NCBI GenBank assembly: GCA_028287505.1
Contig: JAQBPN010000045.1
Coordinates: 1 to 64,000 of the forward strand
From: Fibrobacterota bacterium
GTDB taxonomy: Bacteria; Fibrobacterota; Fibrobacteria; UBA11236
Direction: 5' to 3'
DNA length: 64,000 nucleotides
The notes beneath the pieces are model-generated. The model was not told the origin of the DNA. It did not search any database and saw nothing but the letters and a program-made list of their open reading frames with translations. Numbering within the stretch: position 1 is the first letter of the stretch; each line of letters opens with the position of its first letter. Below are positions 48,188-59,200 of the stretch, piece after piece. Both the position numbers and the translations under genes were made by a program.

Positions 48188-48613
48188 TTCACAACCGTGA
48201 ACCGCTTTTCCGCTTCTCTCCGCCGGGATTCCAGGTAGAAGCGGTTCGAGCCGCATTGAAACCCGGCAAAAAGCACCATGCGCCGTGGTGCTTTTTCGGC
48301 CTCATCCCGTTTCAAACTCGTTCCATTCCCAGAATATCATTATTGAATGCTTTTTCTTTTGATTCCCTGTTGCCATTTGGCCAGTAGTTGATATAGGTTG
48401 TTAAAACCTGTTCATTTTTTTTGATCGAGTCCGTGATTTCAGTATTCAGCTCCGGCGCCCGTTAGACCAGGCCGGAAGATCCGAAAGAGAAACCGAATAG
48501 GTAATACATCGAGGCCCTTATGGGTTACCTCGAAGTATTGTGCCGCGCTTAAAACAGATTTTTTCGATCCGCGTCCAAGGATGCCCGTGGTAGTGTTTTG
48601 TGTTTTTCGAAAG
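48188..48613. other. 426-bp spacer: terminator, AT-rich block and candidate RHS promoter
   Basis: The first half holds the aceBA terminator. From 48335 the sequence becomes markedly AT-rich, unlike the flanking chromosome. There TTGCCA (48370-48375) and TAGGTT (48394-48399) lie 18 bp apart and could be the promoter of the downstream toxin operon; the same TAGGTT hexamer is the -10 in both chitin-locus promoters. A small palindrome AGGTT-N5-AACCT overlaps that -10. No gene is seen. The predicted leader would be about 200 nt. Confidence 0.45.
48268..48296 (+). terminator. Strong intrinsic terminator after aceBA
   Basis: AAAAAGCACCA (48268-48278) pairs perfectly with TGGTGCTTTTT (48286-48296) around a 7-nt loop. 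The A- and T-tracts let it work in both directions. Confidence 0.9.
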
Positions 48614-51148
48614 ATGAAAAAAAGGATCAACGGTAAGCATATGATTAAGAAAATGGTATCGGCCAAGGGACCTTCCATTGCGCGGCTGTTGCCCATCAAG
48701 CTTTGCCTGGCCGTAGGCCTCCTGGTCATGGCCCCATTCGCCCAAACGGTCAATATGTCGCTCGGCAAGACAGCCACGTCTTCCAGCAACGAAAACACGA
48801 CCAATATCCCCAGCCAGGCCGTGGATGGAAACACTACGACGACACGCTGGTCCAGCCTCGCTTCCGATCCGCAATGGCTCCGGATTGACCTCGGCACCAG
48901 CATCACCATCACCCGGGTGGCTTTGCGCTGGGAAGCCGCATCGGCCAAGAATTACACCATCGATGTCTCCGCCGACGGCACCAATTGGACCACCGCCGCG
49001 ACAAAGACGAACATGGCCGCGGGCGCGCGTCCCGACGATTTCACCCTGACGGGCACGGGACGCTATATCCGGATGAACGGCACGGCCCGTACAAGCACAT
49101 TCGGCTATTCCCTGTATGAATTTGAGATCTATGGCACCCTGCCGGGCATTTCGAGCCAACCGCAGGGTCAGACCGTAAGTGCCGGCACCTCGGCGAACTT
49201 CAGCGTGACGGCTTCCGGTCCCGGTCCCTATACCTACCAATGGAAGAGGGCGGGCGTGAACGTCGGAACCAATGCCGCCACCTACGCCACTCCCGCCACG
49301 ACCGCGGCCGACAACGGCGTGATTTATACGGTGGTGGTTTCCAATAGCGCCGGTTCGGTCACGAGCGCGAGCGCGACCCTGACCGTCAATTCCGTTCCGG
49401 TCATCACCTCCGCCTCTCCCGTGAATTCCGTGGTCGGGACCGCGTTTAGCTACACCATTACCGCCACGGGCAACCCCGCTCCTACCTTTACCACATCGAC
49501 ATTGCCGCCGGGGCTGACCTTCACCAGTCCGGTTATTTCAGGCAATCCTCAGCCCTCGCCTACCGTTACGGTCACCCTGACGGCGACCAACTCGCTAGGC
49601 AGCGCCACCAAGACCCTGGTCATCAATCAGGCTCCGGTTATCAGTTCTGCGACGACTGCGCAGGCTACCGTCGGGAATCCGTTTACCTATACCATCACCT
49701 CCACGGGCAGCACGCCTTTCACGTTCGGGACCACGGGAACGGTCCCGGCTTGGCTGAGCTTGAATGCCGGAACGGGCGTTCTCTCGGGCACGCCGCCCGC
49801 CATCGGCACCCCCAGCTTCGGGTTGACGGCGACCAACCTTGCGGGCAGTGCGCCCGGCAAAACCCTTGCGATTACCATTACAGCCGCGCCGATCCCCGCC
49901 AGCATCACCAACCAGCCCACCGGGGCAGCCGTGCTAGTGGGTCAAGCCGTGACCTTGATTGTGGTGGCGGGCGGCAGCCCAACACCTACGTTCCAATGGC
50001 AGAGGGAATATGCCGATATTCCAGGGGCGACTTCGGCCACCTATTCCATCCCTTCGGTGACCCTGGCGCAAAACGGCAGCTACCGCGTCAAGGTGACCAA
50101 TCCCACTTCGGCGCCGGACCTTTATAGCATCCCGGTCACGGTCAACGTGCGGCTCAGCAATGCGAGCATCGATTACGGGCCTTCCACCAGCGGGACTTAC
50201 GCCGCTCAAAACCTTGCGGTGACGACCGGGAGCCTTGATGCCTCGGCCACCACCGGGCTCAATATCACGACGGCTTCGGGTAGCAACCACGCGGGCAGTC
50301 TGGTGGGTTTGAAGGTGGACTCCAAGGCGGGCGTTTCAAATAGCGGCGAGGTTATCGGGTTGGATGTCGCCTCCGGCTCGGGCTCGAACCTATCCGGCAG
50401 AGTGACGGGGTTGAGAATCATGGCAAGTTCGGATGCGTTCAATCCCAATGCGACGCCGGAATTGACGGGATTGAATGTGTCCGTCGACAGCCATGGGTCC
50501 GGGCCGGCCAATGCGGCCGTGTTCGCGGGCGGAGATGTCAGGGTCATCAATTCAGCGTTGAAGGTGGAACCGCCGGATGCCACGGCCGCCATTAATGAAT
50601 CCACGGAAATAACCCATGGAGAGATGAAAGCCATCCAGGAAAACACATATAGCTCCAAGCATATCGAAGCCAAGATGAACACCAACGGATTCGGGTTCAA
50701 GGTAGCCAGCACGGTCGCGCCAGGAGCCGTCATCTCCGAGACGAACATCCACGAAGGCGGCATCGAGACCACCGGCAGCATCACGGCAAACGCTATTACC
50801 GCAACGACGGTAGTGACTACGCCCAAATGGAAGGTGGGCCATGTTCCCGACTACGTATTCGAAAAGGGATACCGTCTGCAAAGCCTGGAGGATGTGGACA
50901 AGTACGTGAAGAAGAACAAGCATCTGCCGGAGGTGCCGAGCGAGAAGGAGATGACGGCCCAGGGGTTGGATTTGACCGAGATGAATCTGAAGCTGCTCAA
51001 GAAGGTAGAGGAGCTGACGTTGAGGTTGATTGATATGGATAGGGAAATAAAGGGACAAAGAAAGACTTTGGAGGCGGAGATGAAACGGAGCCGAATGGAT
51101 GCGGGGAACCCATCTCCTCAGCTCTCTACAACCGGTGTTTCCCGTTAA
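48614..51148 (+). CDS. Secreted F5/8C-Ig fibre-like protein, first gene of RHS operon
   Basis: The protein has about 844 residues. The signal region is KLCLAVGLLVMAPFAQ. An F5/8C (CBM32-like) domain follows (VNMSLGKTATSSSNENTTN, then WSSLASDPQWLRIDLGTS). Then come four Ig/putative-Ig modules (ISSQPQGQTVSAG, NSVVGTAFSYTITATG, ATVGNPFTYTITSTG, ITNQPTGAAVLVG). A triple-stranded-type fibre region (about 540-760) has repeated GLKVDSKAG, GLDVASGSG and GLRIMASS. The C-terminal unit (WKVGHVPDYVFEKGYRLQSL, HLPEVPSEKEM, LLKKVEELTLRLI) is the tail-fibre-like end often seen in Bacteroidota next to RHS genes. The start is uncertain: 48614, 48641 or 48581. Its stop is 16 bp from the RHS-1 start. Confidence 0.78.
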   Translation: MKKRINGKHMIKKMVSAKGPSIARLLPIKLCLAVGLLVMAPFAQTVNMSLGKTATSSSNENTTNIPSQAVDGNTTTTRWSSLASDPQWLRIDLGTSITITRVALRWEAASAKNYTIDVSADGTNWTTAATKTNMAAGARPDDFTLTGTGRYIRMNGTARTSTFGYSLYEFEIYGTLPGISSQPQGQTVSAGTSANFSVTASGPGPYTYQWKRAGVNVGTNAATYATPATTAADNGVIYTVVVSNSAGSVTSASATLTVNSVPVITSASPVNSVVGTAFSYTITATGNPAPTFTTSTLPPGLTFTSPVISGNPQPSPTVTVTLTATNSLGSATKTLVINQAPVISSATTAQATVGNPFTYTITSTGSTPFTFGTTGTVPAWLSLNAGTGVLSGTPPAIGTPSFGLTATNLAGSAPGKTLAITITAAPIPASITNQPTGAAVLVGQAVTLIVVAGGSPTPTFQWQREYADIPGATSATYSIPSVTLAQNGSYRVKVTNPTSAPDLYSIPVTVNVRLSNASIDYGPSTSGTYAAQNLAVTTGSLDASATTGLNITTASGSNHAGSLVGLKVDSKAGVSNSGEVIGLDVASGSGSNLSGRVTGLRIMASSDAFNPNATPELTGLNVSVDSHGSGPANAAVFAGGDVRVINSALKVEPPDATAAINESTEITHGEMKAIQENTYSSKHIEAKMNTNGFGFKVASTVAPGAVISETNIHEGGIETTGSITANAITATTVVTTPKWKVGHVPDYVFEKGYRLQSLEDVDKYVKKNKHLPEVPSEKEMTAQGLDLTEMNLKLLKKVEELTLRLIDMDREIKGQRKTLEAEMKRSRMDAGNPSPQLSTTGVSR

Positions 51149-51164
51149 GCGAGAAAATACGTTC

Positions 51165-54100
51165 ATGGCATATCCAAAAAACCATGCAGACCCGGAAATC
51201 ATTATGAAGATGGAAGGAAGCCCCTTGGTATATACCGGAAGCGAATCCAAGCGTGAATCGACATTGATCGAATCCCTTGCCAAAGCCACTCGATATCTGA
51301 TTCTCTTTACGGCGATTTTGCACGCGTCGCCGTTCCAAAGCGGCGTGAATGATGCCGGTACCGCGGGAAATTCGGGCTATCGGCAAGCCCCCGGGTCCTC
51401 GGCCATCCGGACAAAGACTATCAGCAACAGTTTTTACAGGCCGTATGGGGGCTCTGGGACGGTGCTGCACAGCGTGAATTTGATGACGGGCCAACCCTTT
51501 TATCAGGTTCCACTTACGGAAATCTCGGCAGGCGACGGTATTGTCTTTCCCATTGCCCTTACTTATTCGGGATCGATCCGTCAAACGTATGACGCGGACA
51601 ATGGCATGGGGCCGACCAGCTGGATTGGCTATGGGTGGGATTTCCAGGCCCCTTTCATCGCCGTGAATCATAAAGGAACCGTCGATAATAGCGATGACCT
51701 TTATTATTGCGATCTGGGTCAATACGGCTCCGGGCAATTGCTCCAGAATTCCTCCGGTGCCTATTTTCTCTCAACCGATCCTACTCTAATCATTACTCCC
51801 ACGTTAGGCTCCGGAGGACTAATCACTCAATGGACCTTCGAGACCATGACGGGCGTGAGGTTGATTTTCGGATCGTCCGTTGCGGATGACAATGCATCAA
51901 GAATCCTGAATAGGGTCGGTGGATGGATCACGGGAAGCCCTTATTCCACCTCCGTGTCCCAATCGTTCACTTACCGCTGGGATATCTCAAGGATGGAAGA
52001 ATACGGGAAAGTCTCCCCCGGAAATCCACCCGTGTCGAACAATGCTCTAGTGTTCAAGTATGCCCCCATAAATACCCAATTGGGAAATGGAAAGTACTTC
52101 ACTCGGGAATCGTATCTAAGCGAAGTCATCCACAAGGACCGTTTCGGGAACGAAATCGAGAAGTTCAAGTTCATTACCGATGTCAAGGAAGCGGAGGAAT
52201 ACGCAACGAAAAGCTCGGATCCTTTCTTCAGCCAGGATCTTTACGAAACCAGGCGGCTGACAAGGATTGAGCGATATTTGGAAGGTTCTTCCACCGAGGA
52301 CCGAGCCTATATACTCGAATCCCATTCCCAAGATGCCACCGGCCCCGATTTTCCTTATACGAAAAGGCTTTTGGATTACGTGCATTTCGAAACGCCAAAT
52401 CCCCGGGGCGGAGTGACTCTTCAGGATAAGATGAGCTGGCACTTCGAGTATGACCTGAATTCTCACCGACATTTTGGATTGACAACTATCGAAAAGCCAG
52501 GCAGCGGAAAGGACGAATATGCCTATGGCAGGCCGGATTACAGGGTTCCGGATTGGACGGCGCGCACGCAGCAGGATCCCAATTATCACACGTTGAAACG
52601 ACCTGATGGGTCGGATGTCCTGATTTCTTCAATTCCTGAAACCGGGACTGCAATTTGGAAGAACCAGTCGAGTTGCAGCGAACGATACTGCATCGTCGCC
52701 GCTTCCATGGCCAAGCATCTGTATTTCGAAGTATGGAAAAACAACGGTAATTATTTCTCCCTGGCGAAGGATGAGGCTGGGATCGACCTAAGGGGCGATT
52801 TGACCTCCACGAAGGAAAACTCCCTGCACATCCTCCCCTGGAACGACAATTTCATGGTTGTCGACGTTATCGGAAAGACAATAACGCTTTATGAATGGAC
52901 CGGAAAGGCCTTCAGAAGGCACACGGATATCATCAAAAGGAAAAACGCCGACCAAAGCCGCACCCCTATCGCCATGGTTGGAGATTCAATCGGCGTTTTT
53001 CTAGGGAACGATTACTTCTTGGTCCGGGAGTACAATTACAATAACCACCATTCCGATGATGTTCCTTATCCGGGTACCCGGTTCTTTGTCATCAGCAAAG
53101 ACGGCGATGATTGGAAAGACATCAACGAGGGGACGGATCTGACACCTACCCAGTGTGGACTGGGAGCGCCGCCTTACGGATACGACGGTTATACTGAGCA
53201 TTCTATTTACGATAAGTGTCTCGAGTTCAGCTCCTCCAATTCCTTTTCAGTAAGTGTCTCTCCAAACATGTTTATCCTGGTCGACCATGCCAATAGCGCC
53301 ATACTTCCGTACGTGCGGGCTGAAACGGGTAATTCGTTTATCGGAATCAGCGATCGTTTTCTCAACTTCGGAGAGGGTATTCAGGACCCAACCCGTCTGT
53401 TTCAATGGGGGCCGCCGGTGTTCCCGAGTTCATCGCCGAGCATCGTGATTACGGATCCGATTACCATCGGTGAGGATTATTTCGCAGTTAGAAGTGGCCC
53501 ATATGACGCTTTGAACTTCCCTCCTTTCCATACCCGCATTGACATATTCCACTATGATGGATCCCATATTCAGCGGGTAGGTGGAGAGCCCGTCCCGCCG
53601 CTTGTGAGAACCGCCATAAAAATTTGGGGCTCAAAGGATTACCTCCTTTCCCTTGGACGTGATGCAGGCGGAATGTATGTGAATTTCTGGCGAAAAACCA
53701 GGACAGTCGGAGCGGATGGAAACCCTGCCATTACCTTCGTGAAGCAAAGGGCCCTTTCCGGCGTTGTGGTGGACCCTGCCTCCCCGGATCTTCCCGACGT
53801 CCGAATTATTATGCAACCTACCGCTTTTTCAGTTGAGTTCTATCCCAAGAAAGCATTCGACAATACCGACCCGGTCCCTCCTCCGCCCCCTGCCAATCCT
53901 TCGTACCCGATTCGGGAGCCGCCGACATCCCGTGAGATCAACATTCCCTTTGCACCGCCCCTTTTGCAGGCGGGAAACTATCAGTCCTATCTGTTCAAAG
54001 TCGATCCAGCCTCTCCGGCTTCAGCCACAAACCCCGTCGAGGTGCCTTCGGAACAATACGAGGACCAGAACCATAAGAAGCTTTTCAACTTCACATTTTC

Positions 54101-56234
54101 GACCACCGACAACTTGATCACCGGAATGTCCTGCCAGAACTCGGCCGGTGGAGTCTGTACCGATAACGCAGACGTCAGGATTGATTTCTTCACGGGAATG
54201 ACCGCACCTCTTTCCCCGGCCGGAAGCACACCTTTTGTCAGGAACCTGAAGCCTGTATTCAGCCCTTGGGATCCTTTGCATGCAAGCTATCGGGTCGGGC
54301 AATACAATCTCAGCGATGCCGCGAGGATTGGCGCCGCAACCATGATCAACAAGGATCCGGCATCGGGGAAAATCGAGTTTTCCCTGCTCCAATCCATGGG
54401 TCAGGGTTTCACGCAATACCCTTTCGACATCTCGCTTCCCCTTGCCAGCGATCCCAGTACCTTTGTCCGCCAGGGCGACCTCAACTTCGTCAAGAGTTTC
54501 ACCACCCGCTCGAACATCACCGGCGGGGATGGGGACAAGCCGACACAGTTCGATTTCTTCTACCTGCAGAACGGCCTGTTTTCATTCAACGACAAATCCC
54601 CGGAGTACAACGCCCATTTGCAGAGTTTCGTGTTTCCGACAACCTCCGTCCTCGCCTACCGGAACAACAGCCCAATCGCCGAAGGCGCGGAAACGGTTCA
54701 CCACATTGCGGATGAGGAAACGGATCCGATTCCGGAAGAATTCCTCGTGAAGACCGGTTTGCCCATCAAGACCGAAATTCATGACATCGAGGCCCATTCA
54801 GGAGTAATGACTCCTGGAAGATTGATGTCCAAGATTGAGCGTGAATATTACGAACCCCAAAGGGATCCGAGTTGGCCCGATAATGAATTCGTCGTCCGTC
54901 TTAAAAAGAAAACTCTGACTACCGTTGCCAACAACGGGTCCTCCAAACAGGTTTCGGAAACCTTCCACAACTATCTTCCCGCATGCAATCGGCCGACCTT
55001 CGTGAAATCCCAGTTGGATGGGGATTGGATTCTGACCCAATCCCTTTATCCCAATTCCGGCGTGAATAGGGGCGTCCCTTTTGCGGAAGCCACGTTCCGA
55101 TTCGCGAACGAACCTACCGATGCCAGCTTGGCCTCCTGGTCGAATCCCGACATGCCTTATAGCGACAACGGCGCCTTGCTCAAAGCGATATCCGCCAAGG
55201 AAATCGACTTCGATCCATTGTATCCCTTCAAGATTTTCAAGACCAAAATCTGGCGAGACCGGGATCCAACCTTGACCAACGACGAACTCAAGCTTGGGAC
55301 CAACCCAATCCATAGTCTTTCCAACGGAACCAGTCTTGAAGTCCGGGAATCCGTGGAAAAGCGGGATGAGTATGGCAGCCCCACTGAAATCCGCCAGATC
55401 CTGGATGAAGCCGAAACCTTGGAAAAAAGGAAAGCTCTCTTCTATGAAGGCTTGGCGTCAAAGCCTGTAGCCGTGGTGGACAACACTTACAACGAGGACG
55501 CCGCGGTATTGACCGGGGAGAACGCGGGCGTGGCTGGCCTGCAAAGCTATGATTCGGAAGGCAGATGGCCTTTGCAACCGGATATCTTCACCTTGGGAAT
55601 CCGTACTGGCGGGATCACTTATGCCACTGATCACGCTCACTCCGGCCGCTATGGTTTAGCAGTTACGAATATTGCCGGCCTCAGCACTGACTTGATGTTG
55701 AAGGGGGTTGCTGCGCAAGGATACGATTACGTCATTTCGGCATGGATGTATGTCAAGGACCCCGTTTCACCCCTAAGTTTGCAACCAACCTTGACGGTTG
55801 AACGCCATAGCGCAAATGGCGCAATTGTCGAGGCCCTTCCTCCCTTGCATGATCCGATCGGTCAACCCTTCCATTATGGGCAATGGCAGAGATACGAGTT
55901 CAAGCTGACCAACTCCGATATCCGCGGACCGCATAATCTTTTCGCTTCGGCTGGGTCAGGAGATTTCCTGAGAGTCAGGATAGGCGCGGAAGACAACTTT
56001 TTCCTGCAGTTCTGGCGGACGGTCTATGTGGACGATGTCGTATGCCGGCCAAGCAAGTCCATCGCAACCCTCCAAACCTATGATACCAGGGGTAACCCTT
56101 CCAGTTTGACAAACAATGACCAAATCATGACCACTTTTGAATACGACATTTTCGGCAACTTGGCCGGAATCAGAGACGATAAGGATTTGATGTTCAAAAT
56201 GACTTCGAAACACCTTCCCGGGGAGAATGACTGA
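51165..56234 (+). CDS. RHS/TcB-like large exported protein (RHS-1)
   Basis: This protein has about 1689 residues. A hydrophobic stretch (YLILFTAILHASPF, about 46-59) after a polar start may be the export signal. The N-terminal SpvB/RHS-type region carries IVFPIALTYSGSI and SWIGYGWDFQAP. The centre (about 480-860) has propeller-like short strands (YFEVWKNNGNYFSLAKDEAG, FFVISKDGDDWKD). The C-terminal quarter has a CBM-like insert (QPTLTVERHSANGAI) and ends with YD-type strands (LQTYDTRGNPSSL, TTFEYDIFGNLAGI). There is no core cleavage motif and no toxin tip, so it looks like the B half of a split RHS cocoon. The start at 51165 has only a weak site. The last base of its TGA is the first base of the RHS-2 start. 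Confidence 0.78.
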   Translation: MAYPKNHADPEIIMKMEGSPLVYTGSESKRESTLIESLAKATRYLILFTAILHASPFQSGVNDAGTAGNSGYRQAPGSSAIRTKTISNSFYRPYGGSGTVLHSVNLMTGQPFYQVPLTEISAGDGIVFPIALTYSGSIRQTYDADNGMGPTSWIGYGWDFQAPFIAVNHKGTVDNSDDLYYCDLGQYGSGQLLQNSSGAYFLSTDPTLIITPTLGSGGLITQWTFETMTGVRLIFGSSVADDNASRILNRVGGWITGSPYSTSVSQSFTYRWDISRMEEYGKVSPGNPPVSNNALVFKYAPINTQLGNGKYFTRESYLSEVIHKDRFGNEIEKFKFITDVKEAEEYATKSSDPFFSQDLYETRRLTRIERYLEGSSTEDRAYILESHSQDATGPDFPYTKRLLDYVHFETPNPRGGVTLQDKMSWHFEYDLNSHRHFGLTTIEKPGSGKDEYAYGRPDYRVPDWTARTQQDPNYHTLKRPDGSDVLISSIPETGTAIWKNQSSCSERYCIVAASMAKHLYFEVWKNNGNYFSLAKDEAGIDLRGDLTSTKENSLHILPWNDNFMVVDVIGKTITLYEWTGKAFRRHTDIIKRKNADQSRTPIAMVGDSIGVFLGNDYFLVREYNYNNHHSDDVPYPGTRFFVISKDGDDWKDINEGTDLTPTQCGLGAPPYGYDGYTEHSIYDKCLEFSSSNSFSVSVSPNMFILVDHANSAILPYVRAETGNSFIGISDRFLNFGEGIQDPTRLFQWGPPVFPSSSPSIVITDPITIGEDYFAVRSGPYDALNFPPFHTRIDIFHYDGSHIQRVGGEPVPPLVRTAIKIWGSKDYLLSLGRDAGGMYVNFWRKTRTVGADGNPAITFVKQRALSGVVVDPASPDLPDVRIIMQPTAFSVEFYPKKAFDNTDPVPPPPPANPSYPIREPPTSREINIPFAPPLLQAGNYQSYLFKVDPASPASATNPVEVPSEQYEDQNHKKLFNFTFSTTDNLITGMSCQNSAGGVCTDNADVRIDFFTGMTAPLSPAGSTPFVRNLKPVFSPWDPLHASYRVGQYNLSDAARIGAATMINKDPASGKIEFSLLQSMGQGFTQYPFDISLPLASDPSTFVRQGDLNFVKSFTTRSNITGGDGDKPTQFDFFYLQNGLFSFNDKSPEYNAHLQSFVFPTTSVLAYRNNSPIAEGAETVHHIADEETDPIPEEFLVKTGLPIKTEIHDIEAHSGVMTPGRLMSKIEREYYEPQRDPSWPDNEFVVRLKKKTLTTVANNGSSKQVSETFHNYLPACNRPTFVKSQLDGDWILTQSLYPNSGVNRGVPFAEATFRFANEPTDASLASWSNPDMPYSDNGALLKAISAKEIDFDPLYPFKIFKTKIWRDRDPTLTNDELKLGTNPIHSLSNGTSLEVRESVEKRDEYGSPTEIRQILDEAETLEKRKALFYEGLASKPVAVVDNTYNEDAAVLTGENAGVAGLQSYDSEGRWPLQPDIFTLGIRTGGITYATDHAHSGRYGLAVTNIAGLSTDLMLKGVAAQGYDYVISAWMYVKDPVSPLSLQPTLTVERHSANGAIVEALPPLHDPIGQPFHYGQWQRYEFKLTNSDIRGPHNLFASAGSGDFLRVRIGAEDNFFLQFWRTVYVDDVVCRPSKSIATLQTYDTRGNPSSLTNNDQIMTTFEYDIFGNLAGIRDDKDLMFKMTSKHLPGEND

Positions 56235-59200
56235 TGCGCATCCCAATCCTCCCTGGTTTTCTTGCTTTTTGCCTAGGATTATCCTCATCCTGTTTTTCCG
56301 CAAACACTCTTGGCAGGGTCTATTCCTTCGGGTTCTCCAAGGGAAATCTGGTCCGGAATTGGAGCTTCGAAGATCGGGGGAACAACTGGTTCGATGAAGA
56401 GACGGTGAGATCCCGCTTTGCAGCCAAAGATGACGGAATTGTAGCGGTTACGGGGTCATTCGTGGCAAGATTCGCCGGTAGCAACAACACGGCCGAGACA
56501 ATCGACAAGCTTATTTCGGATGTGTTTCCTATCGAATCCAATTCCACTTATACATTGTCGTTCTATGCCAACACATCCGGGACATCCGCCAATGTCCATC
56601 CCGTGGTCCGGTTTTATTCCGACCCGGGACAAACCCAATTGATTCCCGCTCCGGGACAGAACTATCCCGCCGACGCCGATTGGACCCTGCAAAGCACGAC
56701 ATTCTCGACTCCGGCCGGAGCCGCTTATGCCCGCTTAGCATTGGTGGAGGTCGCGCCTACCGAAGGCGGAACGATTTATTTTGATGACGTGATTTTGGAA
56801 AAGGGCGCTACCGCGTCTTCCCGATCGAATGTGGTCGAAGCCGTGGGTTTCGTGAACGATCTGGAACAGACCGTCCAGTCCCAGCTGAAAGTAAGCGGGG
56901 GCGGTACGGATGGGCCCGGCAGAAAATATTTGGTGGAAGCCTCGACGTTTGACGATTCCCGGCGCCCAGTTGAGAATTACGAGCCGTTCACAAGGGCGGG
57001 CAGCCCGGATTATGATCCGGACTTCGATCTTCATTCCAAGGTGTACAACGATGGATCCAACGGCAGGGGCGATCTTGGTACGACGCCGTTCAGTACGCTA
57101 AGCTACTTCGATCAACCGGGTTCCCAGGTAAAAAGCGCAAACGCTCCCGGAGCGGCTTGGCAAGGTGCTGCGAAAGCCATCCGAAGCGATTGGTATTATG
57201 TAACGGATATGGCCGTCCCGGCTTATACTGACGTTGAAGCGCTGGCGAATGATAACTTGTCCCATCCATACCGCCTCGATTGGGGCAAAGATGTCAATGG
57301 CAATTACGATCTCGCTTGGACCAATGAGAAGGGCGAGACGGTTCAAAGGGCTTTCCGGACTTCAAGCCGATCGGTCGTGACGAAATTCGAATATTTCCCC
57401 GATGGGCGGCTGAAAAAAGTTTTGACACCCTTGGACGATCAGGCGGATGAGACCCATCAGAATTTCCGGGAGATTCTCAATTACAATTCCGCCGGCGAAG
57501 TAACCAGCGCGTATTCCAAGGACCGGGGGCTTCGGAAATTCTGGTATAATCGTTTGGGGCAGGTGCGCTTTTCCCAACACGAATCACAGGATCCCAACAC
57601 ATTCGATTACGAGGACTACGATTTTCGGGACAGGCCAATCAGCTCGGGAACTCAAGTCATCACTGGTTTCGCCGACTACATGGAGGATAGCCGGAGCATT
57701 CCGTCCACTATCAAAAGAGAACATAAGGGTTTCATTTATGACAACCTGGACTCTTTCCTGGCGAGGACCGGCCTGGATTTGTCGGTGCTTATGCCGGGTC
57801 GGACTCTGGGGATCAACGGAAACGGCAGGATTGTCTGTGCCTATCATCTCAACAATGAGGTGGATCTTCCGGCCCTTTCCACAAGCGACAGGATCGTGGC
57901 CACTTTCTTCAATTACAATGCCTATGGGGAAGTGTCCGAAGCATATAAGTATGTCGGCCCCATAAAAAACGCATCCAAGAAAATCCACAAGGCGGTATAC
58001 GCCTATGATCAATTGCATCGGATCCAGGATATCGGTTTCTTCGACGGTCATTCGGAGACATCCCCGATTGCCGAACATGCCTTCACCTATGATTTATTCG
58101 GTCGGATCATCCGTATTGCGGGCAAGCAGGATAAGGACGTGGCCAGGTACGAATATTATGATTGGGGAGGTTTGAAATCCGTGATCGTGGGCGGCGACGC
58201 CCACTTCGGCACCGGCACGAAGATCGAGTTCGCGTACCATTCACAAGGTTGGATGAAGGAAATTAAGGCTACTCGCCTGGCCACAGGGGAAACGACGTTT
58301 CAGGAACTCCTGGGGTACGAAGCCAAGAGTTACGATGATGTGAACGTCCCCGCCTTGAACCAAACCGCCTTCGATGGCAAAATCACCCAGCAACTCTACA
58401 AGTTCGCCAGGGACGTGAATACCACGGGTCCGGTCCGGTTGTTTAATTACAGCTATGACGACATGGACAGGATGACAGAGGCGGACTTCCGGAAAAGCAC
58501 GGCGCCCTCTCTTCTGAACCCCTTGCAGCAGATCAATTACAATAATCTTGTCTGGGACCCCGATGATGAAAGTATGGACAGCCGCCTGGCTTATGATGAT
58601 GTGGGCCGAATTGTCAATAATCGATCCGGGGTCCCGGCCGCCGACCAAGCCGTTTACCATTATAAGGATCAAGAGAACTCCTACCAACTCGACCATGTAA
58701 ACGGAAAACTTTCCGGTGCCCCTTCCCGCAATACAGCCCCGGCCGGAACCTTCGAATTCGATTCAAGGGGCCGCATGTCCCGCGACGAATCGAAGAAAAT
58801 GTCCATTGCATATGGATGGGACGACATGCCGACCCGCTATGAAATGGATCAAGGCGATGGGACCAAGACCTCCGAGTATGAGTTTTACGATGCTTCCGGT
58901 CATCGTGTATCGAGGATGGACTTTTCCAGTCCATTCCAACAAGGAGAAAAGGTTCTGTTCGTGGGTAACCTGGAGTCGGGTGAAGCCGGAAATCCATATG
59001 CCTATAGCTCCCTTGATCAAGCCTACGCTACCATTAAAGCTCTACTCCAATCGGGAGGGATGGCCAATGTAAGCCAAATCCATCTCTTTGTCGTTCCGAA
59101 TGCGAACGAAGACGAAATCACCCCCACCTCGGACATCGAGACACTGACTAACAACTCCGGACAGACCGTTACATTGGAATTAGAGGGCCTGATAAAATTT

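Noticed and set aside
51099-51164. Earlier start for RHS-1, overlapping the fibre gene.
   Set aside because: The extension lies wholly within the end of the fibre-like gene and has no ribosome-binding site. The start at 51165 is also weak, so this is a preference and not proof.
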